Positions 24,380 through 32,763 of a stretch of 45,489 nt of DNA are shown here, one piece after another (the first letter of the stretch is position 1; every line of letters begins with the position of its first letter). Below the pieces are notes generated by a model, which saw only the letters and a list, made by a program, of their open reading frames with translations, did not search any database and was not told the origin of the DNA. The stretch is taken from assembly GCA_947246355.1 (NCBI GenBank), contig CAMXQX010000003.1, positions 1 through 45,489 of the forward strand, given 5' to 3'. Source of the stretch: an uncultured Bacillota bacterium. GTDB taxonomy: Bacteria; Bacillota_I; Bacilli_A; RF39; UBA660. A program made the translations under genes and the position numbers.

Positions 24380-25483
24380 ATGAAAAATTTGTTTAAAATG
24401 TTCAAAGGTATGGGTAAAAAACAAAAATTAGTCTTGAAATTGGTAGGTCTTTTCTTTTTGCTTTGTTTTATCTTTGTGCTTATTTTTGGTATCTTAAACA
24501 ATAAGAAGCATTCTTATATTGAAATAGAAGATAAGTTATTGACAGGAGCAAAATCATATTTTGAGGATAATAAAGATTTGCTTGCCAAACAGGATGGTGG
24601 AAGTGTATCTATCGATGCAAGTAAATTGATTGAACTTAAGTATATGAAGGATTTTAAAAAGTATAATAAAAATGCAGAAAGCTGTACTGGAGTTGTTTCG
24701 GTGACAAATAACAATGGAAATCATTTATATATTCCCTCTCTAAAGTGTAAAGAATATGAAACCACTACTTTATATGATAAAATTTTAAAAGAGCAAGGGA
24801 TTGTTTCTGAGGGAGATGGACTCTATGCGATGGGAAATGATTATATCTATAGAGGTGAATATCCTAAAAATTATGTGACCTTTGCAAAACAATTATGGAG
24901 AATCATAAAACTAGGTAATGATAAGGAAATTCGTTTAATACAAGTAGATAGTTATGATGAAACGAATTGGGATGATCGTTATAATGTCAATTCTTCTTAT
25001 AATTCTGGAATTACAACGTTTGAAATTAGTAGAATTAAAAATAAGTTGATGAAGTCTTATGAAAATGATTTTAAAGATAGTGATAAAAGTTATATTGTAA
25101 GTAAAAAACTATGTATTGGAAACAGGAAGAAAAAAGAGACAAAAAAGGATGGAAGTGTAGAATGTAGTAAAGTAACAGAGGAGGCTTATCCTGTTGGAAT
25201 GCTACAAGTAAATGAATATATTTTAGCTTCTATTGACCCAAACTGTAGATTGCAAGGAGATGCCTCTTGTACGAATTATAACTATTTAACAAAGCTAAGT
25301 AATTCCTTTTGGAGTATTACTACATCAAGTGCGAATGACTATGAAGCGTATTATTTTAGTGGAACGGTAAGGGCAAAAGATGCAGCCGAGTACGAAAGTT
25401 ATCGTTTAACAATTCATTTAAATGGAAATATTCCATTTAAATCAGGAGATGGAACCAAGGAAAATCCTTACGTGATTTATTAA
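24380..25483 (+). CDS. Membrane-anchored pilin-like protein with external LWRII-type domain
   Basis: A 367-residue protein with an N-terminal basic stretch and one helix (LVLKLVGLFFLLCFIFVLIFGIL); everything else is outside. Residues ~50-130 resemble the pilin-like module of some Firmicute surface proteins (KLLTGAKSYFEDNKDLL, SIDASKLIELKYMKDF, ESCTGVVSVTN, YIPSLKC, with a likely Cys-Cys bond). Residues ~160-367 form a second domain beginning with KQLWRIIKL and ending KSGDGTKENPYVIY. That pattern occurs in extracellular proteins of gut Firmicutes and is of unknown function. It could be a tip subunit or a VirB8-like periplasm-facing part; neither is shown. It has its own promoter and terminator. 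Confidence 0.65.
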   Translation: MKNLFKMFKGMGKKQKLVLKLVGLFFLLCFIFVLIFGILNNKKHSYIEIEDKLLTGAKSYFEDNKDLLAKQDGGSVSIDASKLIELKYMKDFKKYNKNAESCTGVVSVTNNNGNHLYIPSLKCKEYETTTLYDKILKEQGIVSEGDGLYAMGNDYIYRGEYPKNYVTFAKQLWRIIKLGNDKEIRLIQVDSYDETNWDDRYNVNSSYNSGITTFEISRIKNKLMKSYENDFKDSDKSYIVSKKLCIGNRKKKETKKDGSVECSKVTEEAYPVGMLQVNEYILASIDPNCRLQGDASCTNYNYLTKLSNSFWSITTSSANDYEAYYFSGTVRAKDAAEYESYRLTIHLNGNIPFKSGDGTKENPYVIY

Positions 25484-25511
25484 AAAGGAATATACAATAT
25501 TTCTTTTTTTT
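25482..25511 (+). terminator. Terminator fused to next promoter (copy 1)
   Basis: AAAGGAATA, TACAA and TATTTCTTT with a T8 tail overlap the stop codon. The same element, with a perfect stem, recurs at 26773. Confidence 0.7.
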
Positions 25512-25519
25512 GTTATAAT
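25511..25519 (+). promoter_or_regulatory. Extended -10 promoter following terminator copy 1
   Basis: TGTTATAAT (TGnTATAAT) begins in the terminator's last T. No clear -35 is needed with an extended -10. The start codon at 25545 is 26 bases downstream. Confidence 0.6.
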
Positions 25520-25544
25520 GTACATAGGTAATGAAGGTGAACAG

Positions 25545-26762
25545 ATGATAAAAAAGATAATAACAATATGTACAATATTTATAGCTTCCTTTTGGTTGAT
25601 TGAAAATGTGCATGCCGAGGGAGCAACCTGTGCTTATGCTATAGAAGGATATACAAGTTATTTTATTTGTATCGTAGATGAAAATAGTGTTTTCTGTAAA
25701 AAAGATGAGAGTTCTCATCAATTAGGAATAGAAGAAAAAAGTTTAAAATTGGAAGTAAAGAACTTCCAAAATAATGCCATTTGGAAGTGTCCGAGTACAC
25801 TTTACGGGGACTTCAGTAAAAGCGCATGGACAATTAAAAATTTATCAGTGAATTCTACAAATAAGAAAAACAATGCCTTTCAACTTATGAAAGATAAGAG
25901 CAGTGATGGAGGAAAAGTGACACATCCAATTGTAGAAGATACGGATAATTCTTCTCTCGATAAAACACAAACCAGTGGAACGGTTGGCTGCGCTATTTTA
26001 GGGGGGGCCAATAGTGAAACCGTTAAGATTTTAGCATCCGTTGTAAAAATGATACGATTAGGGGTACCTATCCTAATAATCATCCTTGGAATTATTGATT
26101 TTATGCGAATTCTTTTTTCAGGAGAGGAAAAAGTGTTTAAAGAATCTTTTTCTCGATTTACAAAACGAATTATGATTGGCGTGATTATTATATTTGTCCC
26201 TTATTTTCTTCAACTTGTTTTAAATCTTTCTGGAATTCAAACCCAATATGGAATAGATAATTTCTTCTGTGGAATTATTGATGCAACCAATGTAAGTTCA
26301 TCGAATAATAAAAAGGAAGATCCAGCAAGTTTCTACACGAATGCTAAGGGTTGTGAATCAGCAGGCTATATTTGGAATGCAGTAAAATCAGTATGTGTTA
26401 GCGGAACAGGGAATACCATATCAACATCTGATTGTGTAGCGAGTGGATATGTTACAGTTTCTGATGCAAGTGCTCCAGGCGGGTTTGTATGTAAAAAAGG
26501 AAGTAATCCAAGTAAAAAGCCAGAAGAGTATAAGAGTTTCTTTGCTTGTAATAACGCAGGACATATTTGGAATGCAGTTTCTAAAAAATGTATGGGGGAT
26601 ACAAAAATCTCAAAAGTGGACTGTGAAAAAAGCGGGTACAAAATGTCTGCAAATATCTGTGTTAAGAAAAGAGCTGGCGAGCATACAAATCGATCAGATT
26701 GTGAAAAATTTGGCTATACGTGGACCTATAATGAGGATGAAAGTGGATATTGCCATAACTAG
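25545..26762 (+). CDS. Secreted multidomain protein with internal VirB2-like helices and Cys-rich repeats
   Basis: Start at MIKKIITICTIF after GAAGGTGA; the track's earlier start overlaps the -10. The 405-residue protein has a signal peptide (IASFWLIENVHAEG), ~120 residues of external domain, then at ~150-245 a VirB2-like pair of helices (IRLGVPILIIILGIIDFMRILF, IMIGVIIIFVPYFLQLVL) joined by SGEEKVFKESFSRFTKR, the loop shared with 23922 and 26835. The C-terminal ~140 residues hold tandem cysteine motifs: CESAGYIWNAVKSVC, CVASGYV, CNNAGHIWNAVSKKC, CEKSGYKMSANIC and CEKFGYTWTY...C. Each probably forms a small disulfide-stapled unit. It may be a decorated pilin-like subunit exposing a Cys-rich head. 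Confidence 0.7.
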   Translation: MIKKIITICTIFIASFWLIENVHAEGATCAYAIEGYTSYFICIVDENSVFCKKDESSHQLGIEEKSLKLEVKNFQNNAIWKCPSTLYGDFSKSAWTIKNLSVNSTNKKNNAFQLMKDKSSDGGKVTHPIVEDTDNSSLDKTQTSGTVGCAILGGANSETVKILASVVKMIRLGVPILIIILGIIDFMRILFSGEEKVFKESFSRFTKRIMIGVIIIFVPYFLQLVLNLSGIQTQYGIDNFFCGIIDATNVSSSNNKKEDPASFYTNAKGCESAGYIWNAVKSVCVSGTGNTISTSDCVASGYVTVSDASAPGGFVCKKGSNPSKKPEEYKSFFACNNAGHIWNAVSKKCMGDTKISKVDCEKSGYKMSANICVKKRAGEHTNRSDCEKFGYTWTYNEDESGYCHN

Positions 26763-26772
26763 AAGTTTCTCT

Positions 26773-26803
26773 AAAAAAGGAATATACAATATTCCTTTTT
26801 TTT
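26773..26803 (+). terminator. Terminator fused to next promoter (copy 2)
   Basis: AAAAAAGGAATA, TACAA and TATTCCTTTTTT form a perfect 12-bp stem with T-rich 3' end. It is nearly identical to the element at 25482. Confidence 0.8.
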
Positions 26804-26811
26804 GTTATAAT
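26803..26811 (+). promoter_or_regulatory. Extended -10 promoter following terminator copy 2
   Basis: TGTTATAAT again starts at the last T of the terminator, 24 bases before the ATG at 26835. Confidence 0.6.
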
Positions 26812-26834
26812 AGCTATGAGTGAAGGATGATTCT

Positions 26835-28007
26835 ATGAAGAAAAAGAGAATATATTTGTTGATATTATTAATTTTAAGTGTTTATTGTGTGAAAGTGGAA
26901 GCAAAAACAGTAGAGAAAACATGTGACTATGAGGCGGATACCTGTCCTGCTGATGGAGTGGTTGCTGTCTGCCATAATAAAGTAAAAGTATATATATATT
27001 CCGATAATACAGCCAAAGCAGAAATTTTGATCAGTAAAGGAGTTAAGAAAAAGGATTTAGTTAAGGAAAGTATTCCCAACTGGTCGACAAAAAAAGAGGA
27101 ATACAAAAAAAACAATCGTTGTTTTTCCTATATTTTATTAACTTATAAAGGCGCCAATAAAGTATATGTATCTGATAGTAAGGAAGAGTTAGAGGAACTT
27201 GTTCGTACAAAAAAATGGAAGTTAAATGATAATGCTTTTATCATTTCCGGTATTGGATCTAGAAAAGCTACTGAAAAAGATTGGCAATTTGTAAAAGAAG
27301 TAACGAGTAAGCTAAAAAATATCGAAACAGATGAACGTTATACATGCTATTCTTTAAATAAAAGTTGTTCCTGTTATGATGAATATGAAAGCATAAAAAA
27401 AGAAATAGAAGCGGATTATAATGAGATTCTAAACTTAGGAAGTGCGATAGGTGCTACTTTTGGAAAAGACGCTAGGGTTCAAGAATATAATAAATTATAC
27501 CAAGAAGTGAATGAAAAACTAGTAAAACTTAGAGAAAAGATAGCGAATAGTTGTCAAAATATACCAGGAGATGAGGAAGATGATCCTTCTGATTTGCCTC
27601 CCAATAAAGATTTTGACTACAATTCATCTAGTAAAACATGTATATCCTGTGGAAATGGTGCATTTACAGATATCCCAATGCAGTTACCTACTTTTATTCG
27701 AAATATGATTTTTATGATCCAATTACTCATTCCTATTATTTTGATTGGATTAGGAATGTATGATTTTATTCGTGCTATAGTTGCAAGTGATGAAAAATTG
27801 ATGAAAGAGTCTCAAAATCGATTTATTCGCAGAATAATTGCTAGTGTTATAATTTTCTTTGTTATAGCGATTGTAAAACTAATTTTTGGTTTAATTCCAG
27901 GCGATGTGAATACACTTGGATGTGTCCCATGCTTTATTTCCGATGAAGATAGTTGTGGAGAACCCTATATTTGTAGTTACGCAGTAGAAGATATAGGCAA
28001 AGAGTAG
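26835..28007 (+). CDS. Secreted protein with C-terminal VirB2-like helices
   Basis: Start at MKKKRIYLL, after GAAGGATG. The 390-residue protein has a signal peptide (IYLLILLILSVYCVKVEAK) and ~250 residues of external, lysine-rich domain with a Cys cluster (CYSLNKSCSCYDEYE). At ~285-365 it has the two-helix VirB2-like unit: IRNMIFMIQLLIPIILIGLGMYDFI, loop ASDEKLMKESQNRFIRR, and IIASVIIFFVIAIVKLIFGLI. The ending GCVPCFISDEDSCGE parallels the small pilin's SCIACFISDTSEC. It is thus the small VirB2-like protein with a large external N-terminal extension. Its own promoter and terminator flank it. Confidence 0.7.
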   Translation: MKKKRIYLLILLILSVYCVKVEAKTVEKTCDYEADTCPADGVVAVCHNKVKVYIYSDNTAKAEILISKGVKKKDLVKESIPNWSTKKEEYKKNNRCFSYILLTYKGANKVYVSDSKEELEELVRTKKWKLNDNAFIISGIGSRKATEKDWQFVKEVTSKLKNIETDERYTCYSLNKSCSCYDEYESIKKEIEADYNEILNLGSAIGATFGKDARVQEYNKLYQEVNEKLVKLREKIANSCQNIPGDEEDDPSDLPPNKDFDYNSSSKTCISCGNGAFTDIPMQLPTFIRNMIFMIQLLIPIILIGLGMYDFIRAIVASDEKLMKESQNRFIRRIIASVIIFFVIAIVKLIFGLIPGDVNTLGCVPCFISDEDSCGEPYICSYAVEDIGKE

Positions 28008-28033
28008 AAAATAGAATAAAGAATTTAAAAAAA

Positions 28034-28073
28034 GAAAAAAACGGTAATTTAGGCTAGGTTATTGTTTTTTTTT
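28034..28073 (+). terminator. Terminator before the VirB6 operon
   Basis: A-run, AACGGTAA and TTATTGTT (with G-U pairs) around an ~11-base loop, then a T9 run, follow the TAG at 28005-28007. Confidence 0.65.
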
Positions 28074-28074
28074 A

Positions 28075-28083
28075 TGCTATAAT
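28075..28083 (+). promoter_or_regulatory. Extended -10 promoter of the T4SS core operon
   Basis: TGCTATAAT follows the terminator T-run after one base, the third such junction in the locus. It should drive the eight-gene run up to the terminator at 38729. Confidence 0.6.
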
Positions 28084-28120
28084 GTATGTGTGTTATTAGT
28101 AGCTCATGGGAGGGATTTCA

Positions 28121-30061
28121 ATGGAACAAACATTTGTGATGAATGGTATTCGTTCTTTTTTTGCAACAATTGATAGAGCCATTTATGGACTGATTTCTGT
28201 TATATATGAAATTATTGTAGAACTTGCAAATGCTACTATAATCAGTTCAAGTGCGATTGAAGATTTATATGCTAGAATCTATACATTACTAGGCATTTTT
28301 ATGTTATTTAAAATCACATTTTCTTTTATCAATTACATTATCAATCCTGATAGTTTTACAGATAAAGCCAAAGGTGTACAAAACTTAGTAAGAAATGTCT
28401 TGATTGTTCTTGTGATGATTATTATTACACCTTATGCGTTTCATCAATTGAATCGAGTGCAAAGAGCAATTTTAAGTGATGAGATTATTCCAAAGTTTAT
28501 TATGGGGATAGCAACAGATGAATCAGGGGGAGAACTAAAAAATCGATTCCAAATGTCAGATGAATGCGGGGGAAATTTTGGTGTTACAGCGACGAGTGGG
28601 GACTTTATTGCTCTATCTGTTTTTAGACCTTTTTATCAATTGGAAACAACAACGACGGATATTCCAGAGGGCTACTGTGCAACAGGTACTGTTACACCTT
28701 CTACTTATTTAAAAAAAGATATCTATAACAAAGATAGATTGATAGAAGATACCTATTTAGTAGATTATAAATTTTTCTTATCGACGATTGTTGGCCTTTT
28801 TGTCGCCTTAATCATGGTTTCCTTTTGTATGGATATAGCGTCACGCTCCATTAAAATGGCTTTTTTCCAAATGATAGCGCCTGTGCCAATTATGTCGTAT
28901 ATCGATCCAGCATCAGGAAAAAATGGGACTTTTTCCAAGTGGTTAAAACAGGTGTTTGTGACGTGGGGAAGTTTATTTATTCGTTTGATTGCTCTATTTT
29001 TCGCCGTTCATATTATATCCATTATTGATATTGATGTGATCGCTGCAGGATCGGAGCATAAATTTTGGATGTTATTGTTTATTGTGATTGGTGCTTTGAT
29101 GGTTGCGAAAGCCATACCATCCATCCTCGAAACCTTGTTCCCTGGGCTAAAGATGGGAGGCTTAAAATTAAATCCATTTAAGAAAATTGCAGATGAAGCT
29201 TTAGGAGGGAAACAAGCGCTTGGTGGGGCAGCGGCTCTTGCTGGAATTGGCCTTGGGGCGGCTTCATGGGCAGGCTCTGTTTATCATAACCGTGGGCAAA
29301 ATAAACTGAAAAATTTAGAGAAGAGAAGGGATTTAGCTGCTAAAAAGTACGGAGAGAATGATGCAAGAACAGATTATTGGCAACAGAAGTATGACGATGC
29401 AAAACAAGAATTGGAGAATAAAAAATTGGCTCGAGAAGCTCGACTAGATAATATAAGAGGAACTTTACATATTGATGAAATGGCCCTTCATCCTGTGACC
29501 AATACAATGAAAGAACTAACAAGGGGATTAAGACAGATGAAAGATGCGGCTAATGTTGCGTACAAACAAGGATCCTCTCAAAAATTCTCTGTAGTTGGTG
29601 TGGGTAAAGAATCCTCACAATTAAGGGATTATAAAGATAGGTATACTACATGGGATCGAACCAAAGATGCAGCGACCGATTTCTTTGGAGTAAAAAATGA
29701 ATCTGGTACGACAAGTAAAACGAAAGATGATATCCGAGCACAAGAGCAATTGATTGCCTCTTTACAAGAAAACTTACGGATGATGAACAATTCTTTCTCA
29801 AATTTATATACCCAATTAGGAGCCAATGAGGTTTCACAAATGCTTGTTCAAGATCCAAGAACTGGTTTATATTCGTTTAACCAAAACTATGATGTGGACG
29901 ATGCTGTAAATAATCGTGGTATCGATCGATCAGCCATTACCAATATGCAAGCCATTCTTACACAAATTGCAAATACAACGAAGGCACAACATGATGCACA
30001 AAAAGAAATGAATCGTTTACAAAAAATTAGAGATTCTCGGCCAGGATCTAAAGCGGCTTAA
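28121..30061 (+). CDS. VirB6/TrbL-like channel protein of the T4SS
   Basis: Start at MEQTFVMNGIRSFF, eight bases after GGGAGGG. The 646-residue protein has about six or seven helices in the first ~350 residues (IYGLISVIYEIIVELANATII, LGIFMLFKITFSFINYII, NLVRNVLIVLVMIIITPYAF, FLSTIVGLFVALIMVSFCMDIA, LFIRLIALFFAVHIISI, WMLLFIVIGALMVAKAIP). A ~100-residue external loop with cysteines separates the third and fourth. The last ~280 residues are hydrophilic, with Gly/Ala-rich and coiled-coil segments. This is the architecture of VirB6-type proteins in Gram-positive conjugation systems, which line the inner-membrane channel. PrgI and VirB4 follow, as in those systems. Confidence 0.78.
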   Translation: MEQTFVMNGIRSFFATIDRAIYGLISVIYEIIVELANATIISSSAIEDLYARIYTLLGIFMLFKITFSFINYIINPDSFTDKAKGVQNLVRNVLIVLVMIIITPYAFHQLNRVQRAILSDEIIPKFIMGIATDESGGELKNRFQMSDECGGNFGVTATSGDFIALSVFRPFYQLETTTTDIPEGYCATGTVTPSTYLKKDIYNKDRLIEDTYLVDYKFFLSTIVGLFVALIMVSFCMDIASRSIKMAFFQMIAPVPIMSYIDPASGKNGTFSKWLKQVFVTWGSLFIRLIALFFAVHIISIIDIDVIAAGSEHKFWMLLFIVIGALMVAKAIPSILETLFPGLKMGGLKLNPFKKIADEALGGKQALGGAAALAGIGLGAASWAGSVYHNRGQNKLKNLEKRRDLAAKKYGENDARTDYWQQKYDDAKQELENKKLAREARLDNIRGTLHIDEMALHPVTNTMKELTRGLRQMKDAANVAYKQGSSQKFSVVGVGKESSQLRDYKDRYTTWDRTKDAATDFFGVKNESGTTSKTKDDIRAQEQLIASLQENLRMMNNSFSNLYTQLGANEVSQMLVQDPRTGLYSFNQNYDVDDAVNNRGIDRSAITNMQAILTQIANTTKAQHDAQKEMNRLQKIRDSRPGSKAA

Positions 30062-30098
30062 AAAATTTAAAATAAAAGAATAAAAGGATAGTGATAAA

Positions 30099-30410
30099 AT
30101 GAATGGGAATTTTTTGATACCAGCAAATTCAAAAAGATCAAGATTAATCTTTGGCTTATTTAACCCTTTTGATCTAATTTTATTTGCTTGTGGTATATCT
30201 GTGAGTTTGATTTTGATGATGGTTCTTCCAATTGAACAGTTCAAAATCGCTATGATCGCCATTGCTCCGGGAGGTATTTGTGGGTTACTTGTCTTTCCAC
30301 TTCCTAATTACCATAATGTATTGACAGGTATTATGTCTATCTTTCGCTTTTTTACAAATCGAAGGACCTTTATATGGAAAGGTTGGTGTGTAAGAGATGA
30401 ATACAAATAA
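30099..30410 (+). CDS. PrgI/VirB3-like small membrane protein
   Basis: A 103-residue protein starting MNGNFLIPANSKRSRLIFGLFNPFD. Two adjacent helices (LILFACGISVSLILMMVLPI, IAMIAIAPGGICGLLVFPL) are followed by the family's ending (YHNVLTGIMSIFRFFTNRRTFIWKGW). PrgI-family proteins partner with VirB4 in Gram-positive T4SSs. The gene overlaps the next one by 14 bases. Confidence 0.85.
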   Translation: MNGNFLIPANSKRSRLIFGLFNPFDLILFACGISVSLILMMVLPIEQFKIAMIAIAPGGICGLLVFPLPNYHNVLTGIMSIFRFFTNRRTFIWKGWCVRDEYK

Positions 30411-30957
30411 AAAAACAAAGCAAAAAAGGAGCAAGTATACGCTTGATTTTGTTCCTATTAAAAGCATTACCAATGGGATGATTGTTTTAGACAATAATGA
30501 GAAAGTGACAGGTATTAAAATTATTCCTAGAAACTTATTTATTCTAGATAATGCAACACAAGCGGCTATCATCGATAATTTGAAAAATGTTTATAACCAA
30601 ATTGAATATGAATTTTGGATTATCGCAGCAGATAGACCTGTGGATATTAATGTTTATTTATCACAGTTGCAGCTTCTTTTCAATTCAACACAAGATCAAG
30701 TGAGAAGAAAATTAATTATTGAAGATATCAATAAAGCCAATATGTTTATGATGAATAATATTGTGGATACGGAATATTATTTGCTATTTAAGGAAAAAGA
30801 TGCAGATAAGATCAACAAGCGATTGCGACAACTTGTAAATGGTTTTGCTAATGCAGGACTTAATTCCCATCAAACGACCAACGATGATTTGCGAATTATC
30901 ATTGATAATTTTCTAAATGGTGGACAAACAACAACTTTTGGGGCGGTGATTGGATAA
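30397..30957 (+). CDS. VirB4-like protein, N-terminal half as separate gene
   Basis: A 186-residue soluble protein resembling the first part of VirB4/TraE ATPases: YTLDFVPIKSITNGMIVLDNNEKVTGIKIIPRNLF is the opening seen before the CagE/TrbE/VirB domain. It has no nucleotide-binding motif. It overlaps the ATPase half by one base (TAATG), so the ribosome can re-initiate. The reading frame is intact and the junction is clean, so this looks like a true two-gene VirB4, not a frameshift. The two products presumably reassemble. Confidence 0.75.
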   Translation: MNTNKKTKQKRSKYTLDFVPIKSITNGMIVLDNNEKVTGIKIIPRNLFILDNATQAAIIDNLKNVYNQIEYEFWIIAADRPVDINVYLSQLQLLFNSTQDQVRRKLIIEDINKANMFMMNNIVDTEYYLLFKEKDADKINKRLRQLVNGFANAGLNSHQTTNDDLRIIIDNFLNGGQTTTFGAVIG

Positions 30958-32741
30958 TGAATATAAAAGCACAACTTGCTCCAAAGAGCTTAGAATTTAA
31001 ATCCAATGGATTTGTTATTAGTGATAAATATGCAACAATATTAACAGTGATTGCGTATCCAAAATATGTACAACCGGGTTATTTAGCAAGTCTTACAAGC
31101 ATGTCTGGAATTAAAGTGGTGATTAAACATATCCCTCTTCCTTTTAGTGTAATGAGTAAGATGCTAAATAAAGAAATTGTTGAATTAAAACAAAGATATA
31201 TGGAAGAAACTGACCGAACCTACCAAGAAAGAATCCGTATGGATTATGAGTCGCTCGAACAATTCGTTACGATGCTGGCCGCCAACCAATCCAAAATTTA
31301 TGATTTTCAAATGCACATTATGATCACAGCGGATAGTGAAGACGAATTACTAAATAAAAAATTACAAGTGAAGAACTACTTGGAAGCGATGCAAATGCGG
31401 GCAATCACCTTGCGTTTTGAACAAGAAAGCGTCTTAAAGTCAATTTTGCCGATTTACAAACCACAAGATATTGAAAGTAGAATTGGAACACCTATTCCAG
31501 CTCCTACTATGGCTGCGATGTACCCTTTTATCTTTGATAGTATCAAAGATCCAGGACTTGCTTGCTTACTTGGTGTCGATTTCTCCGGTGGTGTTATTCT
31601 TTTCAATCAATTTTTATATCAAATTCGAAAAGAACATAATCGAAATAATGCTAATTTAATTATTTTAGGTACTTCTGGTAGTGGAAAAAGTACAGCGGCA
31701 AAGTTGTTACTTCGAACACATATTCGAAACAACTGTCAATTGGTTATTATTGATCCAGAAGGAGAATTGGAGGATATGACTTCACGTTATGCAGGGGACT
31801 TTATTGATCTTGGTAAAGGTGGAGATTACGGAATGGTTAATCCACTAGAACCTGTTTTGGATGCCGATGAGGAAGATATCGAAAATGGATTAGGATATAC
31901 GGTATTAACTAGAACACTCCAATCTCTAAAAGCATTTATGAAATATTATGATCCAAAAATTGATGAAGATGTTTTAAATATGTTTAGTGAAGTGGTCCAA
32001 GAAACCTATAGACGATTTGGAATTAGTTTTGAATCTGACTTTTCAGAATTTTCATCAGAAGACTACCCAACGTTTAAAGATGTATATGCAACCATTCGTG
32101 GGCGGGTTTCTTCTATGGTAGAACAAACCCATGAAAAAGATATTTTAGAGAAATTGGAAATTAAAATTCGTCCAATTGTTAAAGAATTGAAATACTATTT
32201 TGATGGACATACAACTATACGACCTAAAAGCCAATTTATTGTTTTCAACATTCGTGAAATCATGAATGCGGATGCCAATATTAAAAATGCGCTCTTCTTT
32301 AATATTCTAAAATATGCATGGGGGCTCACTTTAAATAAAACAGTCAATACCATCTTAGAGGTAGATGAGGCCCATGTCCTACTTTCTGGAAACAATACAC
32401 TAGGTGCTGACTTTTTGGCCCAAATTCAAAGACGTTCTAGAAAGTACAATACAGGAACGATTATTATTACGCAGCAACCAAGTGATTTCTCTGATCCAAA
32501 TGTCATTACGCAGGGAAAGGCAATCTTTGACAATGCTTCTTACTATTTAATTATGGGGCTAAAAAAACAAGCAGCAGAGGATTTAGCTCGATTGGTGGAT
32601 TTAAATGAAAGTGAAGTAGAAGGAATCAAACGCTATACGCAAGGGGAAGCTTTATTTGTATGTGGTTCTAGGAGAATGCAGATTAATGTGGTAGCAACTG
32701 ATGCAGAATTAGACTCTTTCGGTAGTGGAGGAGGATTTTAG
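30957..32741 (+). CDS. virB4: VirB4-like T4SS ATPase, C-terminal half
   Basis: A 594-residue ATPase that energises substrate translocation and pilus assembly in T4SSs. Residues ~1-190 continue the VirB4 middle domain. Walker A GTSGSGKST lies at ~237-245, followed by LVIIDPEGELEDM, Walker B TILEVDEAHVLL near ~464, and the downstream conserved segments RRSRKYNTGTIIITQQPSDF and YLIMGLKKQAAEDLARLVDL. It pairs with the preceding gene for the N-terminal part. The ATG overlaps the upstream stop. Motifs and neighbours make the assignment firm. Confidence 0.93.
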   Translation: MNIKAQLAPKSLEFKSNGFVISDKYATILTVIAYPKYVQPGYLASLTSMSGIKVVIKHIPLPFSVMSKMLNKEIVELKQRYMEETDRTYQERIRMDYESLEQFVTMLAANQSKIYDFQMHIMITADSEDELLNKKLQVKNYLEAMQMRAITLRFEQESVLKSILPIYKPQDIESRIGTPIPAPTMAAMYPFIFDSIKDPGLACLLGVDFSGGVILFNQFLYQIRKEHNRNNANLIILGTSGSGKSTAAKLLLRTHIRNNCQLVIIDPEGELEDMTSRYAGDFIDLGKGGDYGMVNPLEPVLDADEEDIENGLGYTVLTRTLQSLKAFMKYYDPKIDEDVLNMFSEVVQETYRRFGISFESDFSEFSSEDYPTFKDVYATIRGRVSSMVEQTHEKDILEKLEIKIRPIVKELKYYFDGHTTIRPKSQFIVFNIREIMNADANIKNALFFNILKYAWGLTLNKTVNTILEVDEAHVLLSGNNTLGADFLAQIQRRSRKYNTGTIIITQQPSDFSDPNVITQGKAIFDNASYYLIMGLKKQAAEDLARLVDLNESEVEGIKRYTQGEALFVCGSRRMQINVVATDAELDSFGSGGGF

Positions 32742-32763
32742 AAAAACGAGGTGGTGATTTTTT

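Noticed and set aside
26443-26823. 126-aa plus-strand ORF overlapping the VirB2-like protein gene
   Set aside because: Out-of-frame shadow of the Cys-rich repeat region; it runs through a terminator and promoter.
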